A stretch of 15,788 bases of DNA from JAJDFU01 sp964641965 (GTDB lineage Bacteria > Bacteroidota > Bacteroidia > Chitinophagales > Saprospiraceae): positions 1-15,788 of the forward strand of contig CAZXLD010000069.1 in the NCBI GenBank assembly GCA_964641965.1. Direction: 5' to 3'. Positions 8,820 to 15,788 of this stretch are shown here, one piece after another. The notes below the pieces were generated by a model. The model was not told where the DNA came from. It ran no database searches and saw nothing but the letters and a program-made list of their open reading frames with translations. Every line of letters starts with the position of its first letter. Position 1 is the first letter of the stretch. The position numbers and the translations under genes were made by a program.

Positions 8820-9427
8820 GCTTCCACCTTTTTTTCCTGTTTTTTCTTTTTTACCAATTTAGCGCATCCGATGGCGAGCCGTTCCACATCGCCCAGGTAA
8901 ATTTCAATCTTCCGGATATTGTCTTTGGTCTCCGGTATAAAGACCTCCTTGAGGGCATTTTTCATGCGTCTGGCTTCTGCCAACTCCTCCTGAAGCAGCT
9001 CGTATTTCTTCTGTTCGATTTCCAGCATGACTAGCCTTGTCTTCTGGTCAATGGCTACTCCCAGAACCGCATCTGTCCAAAGAGGGGTAGTAAATAAATC
9101 CAGCTCCACTTCTTTAAACCGGATATCCATGAAAATATCTACCGTAATCCCCGCGATTTCTTTTTTCTGGGTCTTTACCTGATCTATTTTCACAGCTTCT
9201 GTCAAGGAAGGGTTTTCTTCGGTCATCACCCCAATCCAGTTTTTTAGTTGGCTATTCGTATCCTGAATTTCTTGGCGAAGGATCACAATGCTTTCTTCAA
9301 TAGAGCGAACGATGTTTTTTAGCTGTTGCTCTTTCATTTCAAAGACGGGCAAAGCATTGTTGTACTCGGCTAGCTCGGTCTTCAAGGCAGCGAGCGTATT
9401 TTTATTCATCAAGATCTTAGCGGCCAT
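8816..9427 (-). CDS. atpD: V-type ATPase subunit D (central shaft)
   Basis: A 203-residue, mostly helical protein that matches subunit D, the coiled-coil rotor shaft inside the A3B3 head. The N-terminal helix (about 8-60, from KNTLAALKTELAEYN) and the C-terminal helix (about 130-195) would form the long antiparallel coiled coil. The middle segment is more variable, as in the family. The tail is very lysine-rich (KLVKKKKQEKK). It starts 2 bases after the stop of the DUF2764 gene and overlaps atpI by 4 bases, so it is tightly held in the operon. Position between head and membrane genes fits the assignment. Confidence 0.85.
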   Translation of the reverse strand: MAAKILMNKNTLAALKTELAEYNNALPVFEMKEQQLKNIVRSIEESIVILRQEIQDTNSQLKNWIGVMTEENPSLTEAVKIDQVKTQKKEIAGITVDIFMDIRFKEVELDLFTTPLWTDAVLGVAIDQKTRLVMLEIEQKKYELLQEELAEARRMKNALKEVFIPETKDNIRKIEIYLGDVERLAIGCAKLVKKKKQEKKVEA

Positions 9428-9429
9428 CT

Positions 9430-9996
9430 TCAGTATTCCTTTATCAATTGCGAGAATTTTTGAAATCCCAACTGGCTGTCAAAACGCCACCAACGAACGA
9501 GAATCAGCAGTTTCAGTTTGTATAAGACCAAGGCTTCCAAGTCGGCATAATGACCCACCGAAAGTTCCTCCAATTTGTCCCACTGGTATCGCAGGAGTTG
9601 TACTTCCTCTTCCAAGGGTGTTCCGCTCAATGCTATCGAAGTTTTATGTTCCCGTTCGCTCCCGGCATATTGTTCTTTTCTTCGAAGACGCAGTAGTCGA
9701 ACCTCTTCCTTCAATCCTCGTACATAGGTTGAAAACTGGGCAATAACGGCAGACTCACTTTGTTGGAAAGCAGGCTGAAAGATGGTATCCAAGTCTAGCC
9801 GATGAAATACTGAATACGCTTTATCGGACAGGAATTTTTTGGCTTCCCGGTCGAGTAATTGGACCACACTGACTGGTTCTGATTGCCCGGCATACCTTTC
9901 CAGCAGTTGCACTACGCGGCGGCGCTCTTCTTCCGTATTTTGAAAGGAAAGATGAGGCAAGCTGGTCATCAGATATTCGAGGTCTCCGATCATCAT
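9430..9996 (-). CDS. DUF2764 protein, V-type ATPase-associated (possible C-like subunit)
   Basis: A 188-residue helical protein at the position where chlamydial and Bacteroidota V-ATPase operons carry a DUF2764 gene. The opening DLEYLMTSLPHLSF matches the conserved start of that family, and the end (DLEALVLYKLKLLILVRWW...GFQKFSQLI) matches its conserved C-terminus. The middle is charged and likely coiled. The start is the first of two adjacent ATG codons and overlaps the atpE stop in an ATGA arrangement. The family has been proposed to take the place of subunit C, which joins the rotor to the membrane ring. That role is inference from context; no motif proves it. Confidence 0.75.
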   Translation of the reverse strand: MMIGDLEYLMTSLPHLSFQNTEEERRRVVQLLERYAGQSEPVSVVQLLDREAKKFLSDKAYSVFHRLDLDTIFQPAFQQSESAVIAQFSTYVRGLKEEVRLLRLRRKEQYAGSEREHKTSIALSGTPLEEEVQLLRYQWDKLEELSVGHYADLEALVLYKLKLLILVRWWRFDSQLGFQKFSQLIKEY

Positions 9997-10592
9997 ACCT
10001 TGGGTTTATCGGTCAGTATTTGGACCCATTTGGCATTCAATTGAGGTAGCAATGCCTCTGTGACTTGGGCCGGTGAAATGGTGTAACTCCAACCTTGATC
10101 CTTTTTTAAAATGGTAATGCCGGAGGAAGCACCCGGTTTTTCCATCACTGAAATCGAGTGACCGGATGCCTGAAGCTGTTGACGAACATATTCAGCCAAC
10201 TCTTCCGCATGTTCAGGAGGCAATTGGAATTCCAAATCATCACCAAAATGGCTTACTACATTCGCCAGCACTGATTTCATGAGGTCGGGCGAAAAGCTTT
10301 GTTGGACTTCTTCCTCAAGAGTTTCTTTTAGCAACTGAAGCAGATCCTGTTGTACCGAAAGGCTCAAATCCCTGGCGGCTACCTGTAAGGCGCTTTTTCC
10401 GTTTTCCACAATTGCTTGAGCCTCTTTTTGGGCATCTTGTAGCACGGAACGCTTCTCCTCTTCCGCCTCGGCTAGCAGTTTTTGAGCTTTGGCCTGAGCT
10501 TCGGCTACGATAGTTGTAGCTTCTTTTTCAGCTTGTTCTATAGCTTCGTTTTTCAGCCTATCGATTAATAGATCCAGGGTATGTTCACTCAT
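9993..10592 (-). CDS. atpE: V-type ATPase subunit E (peripheral stalk)
   Basis: A 199-residue peripheral stalk subunit. The first 95 residues or so are a highly charged, Ala/Glu/Lys-rich helix (from LIDRLKNEAIEQAEKEA) that would form a coiled coil; in other V-ATPases the partner is subunit G, which is not found here. The C-terminal part (about 100-199) is the mixed domain that sits on subunit B at the top of the head. It lies 28 bases after atpB, and its end overlaps the next gene by 4 bases. In related operons E usually comes first; here it follows A and B. Confidence 0.85.
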   Translation of the reverse strand: MSEHTLDLLIDRLKNEAIEQAEKEATTIVAEAQAKAQKLLAEAEEEKRSVLQDAQKEAQAIVENGKSALQVAARDLSLSVQQDLLQLLKETLEEEVQQSFSPDLMKSVLANVVSHFGDDLEFQLPPEHAEELAEYVRQQLQASGHSISVMEKPGASSGITILKKDQGWSYTISPAQVTEALLPQLNAKWVQILTDKPKV

Positions 10593-10620
10593 GGTTGTGG
10601 ACTTTGTGGTAGGTTCTTAA

Positions 10621-11949
10621 TTATAGTTCTTGGGGAACCATTTCTTCTTTTTTCTTTTTTTCCGGCCAGTAATCTCGGATCAAATCTGAAGATAATCCCA
10701 CCTCTTCAGGCTTAAAGTGCTTCGCCAATACCTCCCAGCAAAGGTCGAGGGCCTCCTCCAATTCGAGGTAGCGGAAGGGGTCCATCAATTCCCGTTGGAA
10801 AGTCTTTCGATATTCCAGGAGGCGCAGCGAATAATCGTCTTTGACCGAACCAAATTTTTGGGCTTTCACCCGCTCCTCGGCTTCGGATAACAGCCTGGCC
10901 ATGGCATTCATGATGCTTCGATGGTCTGGTCTGGTTTTATTGTTGACCTGCTGTTTGAGTCGGCTGAGCGAACCGAACAGTTCCAGGTAACCGTCCTTCA
11001 TGTAAAATTGACCTTCGGTGATGTAACCGGTATTATCCGGAACCGGATGCGTTACGTCATCCATGGTAGTTACGCCAAGAATAGTAATGCTGCCGGCTCC
11101 GTCAATATCGGCCGCCTTTTCATAGCGAGCAGCCAATTGGGAATAGAGGTCGCCCGGATAGCCTTGATTGGCAGGTATCTGGTCCTGCGCATTAGCAACC
11201 TGCCGCAGGTAATCCGACCATTGGGTCATATCCGATAAGAGTACAAATACGTTTTTACCCTGAAGTGCAAACCGTTCTCCTACTGCCAGTACTAAATCCG
11301 GTACCATTAGCCCTTCCACGATGGAGTCCCGATGGGTATGGATGAACATAATCGTTTTGTTTCCACTACCAGCTTCTTCGATGCGTTGTCGGAAATAATG
11401 AAACTCGTCATATTTCAAGCCCACTCCTCCAATCAGGATAACATCCGCATCTGTTTGCGTAGCAATGTTGGCCAAGAGACGGTTATAGGGTTCACCGGCC
11501 TTAGCGAAAATGGGAATCTTCTGGGAGCGAACCAGTGTATTAAATACGTCGATCATGGGTACGCCGGTCCGTATCATGTTTTTGGGGATCAAGCGTTTTA
11601 CCGGATTGATGGAGGGGCCTGCAATACGTATCAAATCCGTTAATAACTCCGGGCCTCCATCGATGGGCTGGCCGGTACCCGAATAGATCCGGCCGAGCAT
11701 ATTTTCCGAAAACCCCACTTGTACCGGTTTTCCGATAAAGCGAACCTTGCAGTCGGTAGAGACCCCATACCCTCCTCCAAAAAGCTGCAGCGTTACCTCT
11801 TCTCCATCCAGAGCGATGACCTGTGCCAGGGTCTTTTTCCCATCGGGAAATAAAACTTCGGCGAGTTCCTTATTGTGGATGCCTTTGGCCTTTATCTTAA
11901 GAATGGCCCGTCCGATGCTATCGATGTTCTCAAACGTTTTCTTGAACAT
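10621..11949 (-). CDS. atpB: V-type ATPase subunit B (non-catalytic nucleotide-site subunit)
   Basis: A 442-residue headpiece subunit that alternates with A in the A3B3 hexamer. It has the RecA-like fold but no Walker A lysine: the equivalent stretch is AKAGEPYN (149-156). GSLSRL near 327-331 contains Arg330, equivalent to the arginine finger that B subunits place in the catalytic site of A. The C-terminal helical domain (YRKTFQRELMDPF onward) is complete and ends in a lysine-rich tail. Length and motifs agree with the short bacterial B type. It starts 20 bases inside the end of atpA, so the two are probably translated in a coupled way to keep equal amounts. Confidence 0.95.
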   Translation of the reverse strand: MFKKTFENIDSIGRAILKIKAKGIHNKELAEVLFPDGKKTLAQVIALDGEEVTLQLFGGGYGVSTDCKVRFIGKPVQVGFSENMLGRIYSGTGQPIDGGPELLTDLIRIAGPSINPVKRLIPKNMIRTGVPMIDVFNTLVRSQKIPIFAKAGEPYNRLLANIATQTDADVILIGGVGLKYDEFHYFRQRIEEAGSGNKTIMFIHTHRDSIVEGLMVPDLVLAVGERFALQGKNVFVLLSDMTQWSDYLRQVANAQDQIPANQGYPGDLYSQLAARYEKAADIDGAGSITILGVTTMDDVTHPVPDNTGYITEGQFYMKDGYLELFGSLSRLKQQVNNKTRPDHRSIMNAMARLLSEAEERVKAQKFGSVKDDYSLRLLEYRKTFQRELMDPFRYLELEEALDLCWEVLAKHFKPEEVGLSSDLIRDYWPEKKKKEEMVPQEL

Positions 11950-13675
11950 GGGTTCCTTGCTTGATCAGGTTATGGATATGTGATTTTTGCTCTTCAAACC
12001 GCTCGTCGCTCATTGGTATAGTATTCCAGTCAATAAAAGCTTGCCGGAGAAAATTGAAATGGGAGCGTATATCCTCTTTTCCGTTTATGGTTACCGGGGT
12101 TTCGGTTATTTCGTGCACCAGATCGAACATGATGCGCAACCTGTCAGGTGAGGTAATCCCGTCGACTGGGTGAAAACTATTCTGTTGTACAAAAACAGCA
12201 TCGAGCAATTCCGCTTTTTGGTAACGGATGTAGGACTCGTCCGTTACCCCTTTTTCTCCCATCAAGATGATATTGGAGGAAATGGATTTGCCATCGCGGA
12301 GCAGTTCCTTTAAATAAGTTACTTCTTCTGGTTCCAGCAGCGAATCATATTTGGAGGTACTATCAAGGCGATCGATAGCCGGATATTTACGGGCATCGGA
12401 TAATGCTCGGGAAAGACCCCAGAAGGCACCCGTACTCAATAGGGTAGCCTGGGTGACCGGTTCGTCAAAGTTGCCTCCGGCCGGAGAAACCGTTCCGATA
12501 ATACTGAGCGACCCCTGACTACCATCCGGAAGGATCTCCACACCGGCTCGGTCGTAAAAAGCGGAAATAAGGGTTGAAATATACATGGGAAAGGCCTCCG
12601 GACCTGGGATCTCTTCCTTTCGCCCGGATATTTCCCGCAATGCCTGAGCCCAGCGAGAGGTAGAGTCGGCTAGCATGAGTACGTTCAGCCCTTGTTTCCG
12701 GTAGTATTCACCCACTGCAGAAGCGATATACACGGAAGCTTCACGCGCAGCTACCGGCATGGAGGAGGTGTTGCCTACGATGTAGGTGCGATCCATAAGC
12801 GAATTGCCGGTCCGCGGATCAACCAATTCGGGAAAATCCTTAAAAACCTCTACGGCTTCTCCCGCTCGCTCTCCGCAGGCTGCCACAATGACAATGTCGG
12901 CTTGGGAAAATTTAGCCAAACTGTGTTGAAGAACTGTTTTGCCTGCCCCGAAAGGACCGGGATTACAGGCGGTGCCCCCATAAGCAATCGGGAACAAGCT
13001 ATCAATGACTCGAATCCCGGTCGGCATAGGGGTAATTGGAACGGAACGTCTGTGAAAGGGCATGGGCACCTTCACCGGCCAATCAAAAGACATTCGCAGA
13101 TCTTGTAATTCATTTGATGCATCCCGAACACTAGCGATCACTTCATCTACCGCATAGTCCCCTTCGGCTGCAATGCTTTCTATGACGTAATGGCCGGTCA
13201 TGGAAAAGGGTACAAAAATCTTATGTTGAAACATTTTCTCGGGTACCGTACCCAGTACGGAGCCGCCCTCCACTTCATCCCCTTTTTTGACCAGGGGCGA
13301 AAAATGCCATTTAATCGAGGTATCCAGCGGCTTAACCTCCAGGCCGCGCTCCAGGAACTGTTCTTTTTTGGCTAATTCATACAAAGGATTTTGAAGGCCA
13401 TCGGTTACCATACCAAGGATACCGGGGCCGAGTTTTACGGAAAGGGGGAGGCCCGTAAATTCTACCGGATCTCCAACTTTCACCCAACTCGTATCTTCAA
13501 AAACCTGTATGTAAACCATCCCACCCGGCTTGACATCGATCACCTCAGATTTGAGATGCTCACCGTTATCCACCAGGACATAAGCCACCTCTCCATTCAT
13601 GACGGCCCCTTCTGTCCGGTTTACTCCTATTAATGATTCACTTACGCTATGTACCTGTCCTTTGGCGTTGACCAT
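11930..13675 (-). CDS. atpA: V-type ATPase subunit A (catalytic)
   Basis: A 581-residue catalytic subunit that hydrolyses or makes ATP in the cytoplasmic head. The N-terminal beta-barrel is followed by the A-specific insertion (about 110-200) that distinguishes V/A-type A from F-type beta. Walker A is GPFGAGKT (240-247, with Lys246 and Thr247). CGER (267-270) supplies the catalytic Glu269. LMLADS carries the Walker B Asp337, followed by TSRWAQALREIS. All catalytic residues are present, so the enzyme should be active. It is the first gene of a seven-gene minus-strand operon; the upstream gap of more than 300 bases should contain the promoter, although I could not match the Bacteroidota consensus there. 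The start at MVNAKG fits the conserved barrel opening. Confidence 0.96.
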   Translation of the reverse strand: MVNAKGQVHSVSESLIGVNRTEGAVMNGEVAYVLVDNGEHLKSEVIDVKPGGMVYIQVFEDTSWVKVGDPVEFTGLPLSVKLGPGILGMVTDGLQNPLYELAKKEQFLERGLEVKPLDTSIKWHFSPLVKKGDEVEGGSVLGTVPEKMFQHKIFVPFSMTGHYVIESIAAEGDYAVDEVIASVRDASNELQDLRMSFDWPVKVPMPFHRRSVPITPMPTGIRVIDSLFPIAYGGTACNPGPFGAGKTVLQHSLAKFSQADIVIVAACGERAGEAVEVFKDFPELVDPRTGNSLMDRTYIVGNTSSMPVAAREASVYIASAVGEYYRKQGLNVLMLADSTSRWAQALREISGRKEEIPGPEAFPMYISTLISAFYDRAGVEILPDGSQGSLSIIGTVSPAGGNFDEPVTQATLLSTGAFWGLSRALSDARKYPAIDRLDSTSKYDSLLEPEEVTYLKELLRDGKSISSNIILMGEKGVTDESYIRYQKAELLDAVFVQQNSFHPVDGITSPDRLRIMFDLVHEITETPVTINGKEDIRSHFNFLRQAFIDWNTIPMSDERFEEQKSHIHNLIKQGTHVQENV

Positions 13676-13686
13676 GAAACGATGAT

Positions 13687-13737
13687 GTTAAGCTTTTAAC
13701 AGTAGGTTAAAATAGGATTTAGCCTAAATTGATCCTA
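13687..13737. promoter_or_regulatory. Two inverted repeats in the V-ATPase operon leader
   Basis: GTTAA (13687-13691) and TTAAC (13696-13700) form an inverted repeat around GCTT, 11 bases before the atpA start. TAGGAT (13713-13718) and ATCCTA (13732-13737) form a second one with a 13-base spacer. They could be operator half-sites or leader hairpins. Both are short, so chance is a real alternative. No TTTG / TAnnTTTG promoter was recognised on the minus strand here. Confidence 0.25.
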
Positions 13738-13773
13738 GTGGTTTTTTGGGAAACTGTATTTGGTAGCATGAAA

Positions 13774-13854
13774 TGAGGGAAAGCCGGGTGTGAGAGCCCT
13801 GCTTTATTTTCCTGCCTGGTCGAAGATCGAGTCTTCAGGTAGGAAAGTCCCACG
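13774..13854 (+). other. Compact two-hairpin structured element of unknown function
   Basis: Hairpin 1: AAAGC (13780-13784) pairs with GCTTT (13801-13805), and after one mismatch GGG (13786-13788) pairs with CCC (13797-13799), leaving an 8-base loop. Hairpin 2: TTTCCTGCCTG (13808-13818) pairs over 11 bp with CAGGTAGGAAA (13836-13846), with an inner AAGA/TCTT stem. GGG (13777-13779) and CCC (13849-13851) can close both. Hairpin 2 has a G-U pair when read as plus-strand RNA but an A-C mismatch on the minus strand, so plus is slightly favoured. It lies between the 44-codon ORF stop and the V-ATPase leader. It may be a small RNA, a dispersed palindromic repeat, or a transcription-stopping structure; no T run follows on either strand. 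Confidence 0.4.
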
Positions 13855-13856
13855 AC

Positions 13857-13991
13857 TTACCTTTTCAAAAATGTTTCCCAATCAGGATCGTAATTGAATG
13901 GTGGCAATCCATTACCTTCTTCACTAAAAAAACAGTACCAATTGTAAAATGGTGTTTGAAGAGGTTCTCTTTTTAGTGAATCTAACGGCAT
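13857..13991 (-). CDS. Possible small protein, 44 residues, unknown function
   Basis: This short frame begins MPLDSLKREPLQ and ends NYDPDWETFLKR. It is rich in aromatic residues (seven Phe, three Tyr, three Trp) and has one Cys, with no membrane helix and no signal peptide. The ATG lies 18 bases after the stop of the channel gene on the same strand and follows GAAA, so it could be the second gene of that transcription unit. An in-frame TAG two codons before the ATG means it is not the tail of a longer frame. The composition looks protein-like and not random, which is why I list it. However, an 11-bp inverted repeat lies inside it, and I recognise no family. It may instead be a remnant of a longer gene. 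Confidence 0.4.
   Translation of the reverse strand: MPLDSLKREPLQTPFYNWYCFFSEEGNGLPPFNYDPDWETFLKR
13920..13980. repeat. 11-bp perfect inverted repeat
   Basis: TTCACTAAAAA (13920-13930) and TTTTTAGTGAA (13970-13980) are perfect reverse complements separated by 39 bases. The pair lies inside the 44-codon ORF. It could form a long-looped hairpin in the transcript or be a pair of ends of a degenerate small element. The A/T-rich arms raise the chance of coincidence somewhat. Confidence 0.5.
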
Positions 13992-14009
13992 TTTCTAGTG
14001 GAGATACGC

Positions 14010-15731
14010 TTACTGCAACAATTGGCTAATCAGGCTAACACTAAAGATGGTCAATAAGAACCAGCCGATAAATCCTTCTATAATGGCACCGTACCGAGCT
14101 AATCCTTTAGTTGGAATGTCTCCAAATCCGAGCGTGGTAAAGGAGTTTATGCTGAGCATCAGGGCATTTACTATTCTCAAAAGCAGGGCTATGAGAAGAG
14201 AACCTAGGAGAAAGAGGCCAGTCCAAAACGCAGTACGTCCTTTCTTTTTTTTATTCAAATCGACCCATTTACCGTCCAGAAATTCCGCACGTCGAAGAAG
14301 GGTATTTGTGACTTTCATGCCTGAGGTAGATAGTGTATAGAGGGGCTTGGCTATCCACAGGAAAATCCGGGGAAGTTCTTTTTTTCCATCCTGGATGTAT
14401 TGTAAAAATTCCTCGTAACTCTCGTATTGGGGTTTGGTCTGATCTTCATAGAGTTGGGCTATACCTTCCTCCGACCGAAAGTAACGGCTTAATAAGCGCA
14501 TGCGGGCCATTAGCTTACTTTGAGTAAAGGTGTTCCAATCGTTATGAAAAAAGAAGAAAAACAAGGTGAATAGAAGGATTACCCGAATGGCGTAAAGGAT
14601 GGCTTTAACCGGGGTAGTTCCATAATTTGAAAAGGTGGCCAAAAACTGATTCATTTTCCAGATAAACCAATTCTCCAAATTCGGATTTTGTACATAGTCA
14701 TATTGTAAGTACAAGGTCTCATAATCCTTCATTTCGGTATACGCCAGATTGTACTCTTTTCGATTGCCTCGGGTTTTATAAAAATCAATTAGTTTTCGAT
14801 AGACTGCGAAAAAACGTTCGGAAGCAGTAGTATCCTCAAACACTTGGATATTAGTCGGAATCCATAGGGAATCGTTTGAATATACACATATACGCTTGCT
14901 CATCGGTACCATTCTAATTTCACTTTTTGCAGATCCAAATTCGATATTGGTCAAATCGACCAAAGCCTTAAAGGAGTTCGTATGTAAAGTCAAATCGCTA
15001 ATGGTACATTCGGATAAATCCAGATCAACCTCAAAATAGGAGCCAAAAATTTTTAGGGAGTAGATCTTGTTTACATTAAGGAGTAATGCATCCTTTTGGT
15101 GCTGCTGATAAAAATAACAGTCTTCGATCCGCAGCGTAGCATCTTCCTGATCGATGGAAATGGCCCAGGTATCTGAATCTATAGGCTCCGGTTTATTCTG
15201 GTTTCCAAATTTACAATCTGAGATTCCAACAGATGTAGCTACTTCAATATTGACATCCCCTTGGATGTCGGAGTAAAATAAAGCCAATTTGTATTCTGAA
15301 GACTCCTTTTTCCGTTTAAGGGTTAAGCCCGATTGGAATTGAACGGCATTATAAACCAGGATTAAATCCGAAGATCCGTTTTCTTCAATCGAAATGTTCT
15401 TTTCAAAACTTATTTTGGAAAAAGCAATGAATTGATCTCCTTCGAAAGTAATGTCCTCCAATTGGATTTGCGCCTGAATGGCTATGGTGTCAAAAGCAGC
15501 TAATGCTGCAGAATCAACTGCCTTGAAGCGTTGATCCTTTGTTGGATCAAATTGGATGACTGCATTCCTGAGCAGATATATAGAGTCTTGACAGTGTATC
15601 ATTTCGTCCAATAACTCCTGATAGGTCAAGGTCCGACGGACATGCTCTTGATGTTGGTCCAAACTAAGTTGGCTAGTGCCTCGCGTATTACTCAAGGCCA
15701 GGAGCAGAAATACAAGAACGATAAACCTCAT
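14010..15731 (-). CDS. Potassium-channel-type pore protein with extracytoplasmic beta-rich (pentapeptide-like) domain
   Basis: A 573-residue protein. An N-terminal signal sequence (about 1-20) precedes a domain (about 85-275) of short beta-strand units, such as LEDITFEG, LRIEDCYF and LDLSECTISDLTL, which suggests a pentapeptide-repeat-like or beta-helical solenoid. A helical linker carries EYNLAYTEMKDYE and then NYGTTPVK, a phrase like the YGE.P segment that precedes the first helix in pentapeptide-repeat channel proteins. TM1 is about 372-397, followed by a 100-residue charged, probably cytoplasmic part. An Ion_trans_2-type pore follows: helix 500-522, selectivity filter TTLGFGD (532-538), and final helix 547-571. 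The protein stops right after the last helix, with no RCK domain. The topology works: signal, outside domain, TM in, cytoplasm, TM out, pore loop, TM in. K+ selectivity is expected from the filter (GFGD for GYGD) but unproven; the stimulus is unknown. Confidence 0.8.
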   Translation of the reverse strand: MRFIVLVFLLLALSNTRGTSQLSLDQHQEHVRRTLTYQELLDEMIHCQDSIYLLRNAVIQFDPTKDQRFKAVDSAALAAFDTIAIQAQIQLEDITFEGDQFIAFSKISFEKNISIEENGSSDLILVYNAVQFQSGLTLKRKKESSEYKLALFYSDIQGDVNIEVATSVGISDCKFGNQNKPEPIDSDTWAISIDQEDATLRIEDCYFYQQHQKDALLLNVNKIYSLKIFGSYFEVDLDLSECTISDLTLHTNSFKALVDLTNIEFGSAKSEIRMVPMSKRICVYSNDSLWIPTNIQVFEDTTASERFFAVYRKLIDFYKTRGNRKEYNLAYTEMKDYETLYLQYDYVQNPNLENWFIWKMNQFLATFSNYGTTPVKAILYAIRVILLFTLFFFFFHNDWNTFTQSKLMARMRLLSRYFRSEEGIAQLYEDQTKPQYESYEEFLQYIQDGKKELPRIFLWIAKPLYTLSTSGMKVTNTLLRRAEFLDGKWVDLNKKKKGRTAFWTGLFLLGSLLIALLLRIVNALMLSINSFTTLGFGDIPTKGLARYGAIIEGFIGWFLLTIFSVSLISQLLQ

Positions 15732-15788
15732 TATAATGGGCTCTTTTAGGGAAGAGGGTAACCAGTTAATGCTTGGTTCTGAAGATAG

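Noticed and set aside
12692..13108. 138-codon open frame on the plus strand across the atpA gene.
   Set aside because: It lies opposite the Walker motifs of subunit A, so its openness follows from the codon use of a conserved gene.
13735..14001. CTAGTGG occurs at 13735-13741 and 13995-14001, flanking the small ORF and the two-hairpin element like a target-site duplication.
   Set aside because: A 7-base direct repeat is expected by chance in a stretch of this size, and no terminal inverted repeats adjoin the two copies.
15732..15788. Possible end of an upstream minus-strand gene (a TAA is present in one frame) and promoter for the channel gene.
   Set aside because: Only 57 bases are available; no consensus promoter is visible and the upstream frame cannot be judged.

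Overview
The window looks like chromosomal DNA from a member of the Bacteroidota, probably near the Saprospiria/Lewinella group. Three things point there. One is a giant secreted protein with the gliding-motility-associated (CHU_C, type IX secretion) C-terminal domain. Another is a bacterial V-type ATPase set carrying the DUF2764 subunit. The third is the absence of Shine-Dalgarno-like sequences before most starts. The phylum is well supported; anything finer is inference. I see no tRNA, rRNA, CRISPR array, insertion sequence or integrase.

Layout. Positions 75-1340 (minus) encode a multi-pass GT-C (GT87-like) glycosyltransferase, followed by a hairpin-plus-T-run terminator at 26-57. It is divergent from argB, acetylglutamate kinase (1451-2233, plus). 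Then comes a 1350-residue secreted surface protein (2395-6447, plus) made of a signal peptide, a long asparagine/isoleucine-rich repeat region, about six Ig/PKD-like domains and a T9SS sorting domain. It converges, with a 27-base gap, on a seven-gene V-type ATPase operon on the minus strand (13675 down to 6475), in the order A-B-E-DUF2764-D-I-K. The right end holds a 573-residue minus-strand protein that joins an extracytoplasmic beta-rich domain to a two-helix potassium-channel-type pore (TTLGFGD filter). It is followed by a short possible gene of 44 codons and a gap rich in inverted repeats.

Function. The V-ATPase operon is the coherent unit. A and B form the headpiece, D the central shaft, E (perhaps with DUF2764) the stalk, and I and K the ion-translocating membrane sector. 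The K proteolipid keeps polar ligands (Ser63, Gln64, Gln106, Glu135) at the positions that bind Na+ in the Enterococcus hirae enzyme, so sodium coupling is plausible. No C, F or G subunit is recognisable. The neighbouring channel could share a role in ion homeostasis, but adjacency is the only evidence. The glycosyltransferase, argB and the surface protein look like unrelated single transcription units.

The least explained part is the 334-base gap at 13676-14009. It holds the 44-codon ORF, an 11-bp perfect inverted repeat inside that ORF, a compact two-hairpin element just beyond its stop, and two further inverted repeats before the V-ATPase operon. I found no clearly new multi-gene system. 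The gap, the permuted and reduced V-ATPase operon and the sensor-channel fusion are the best places to look.
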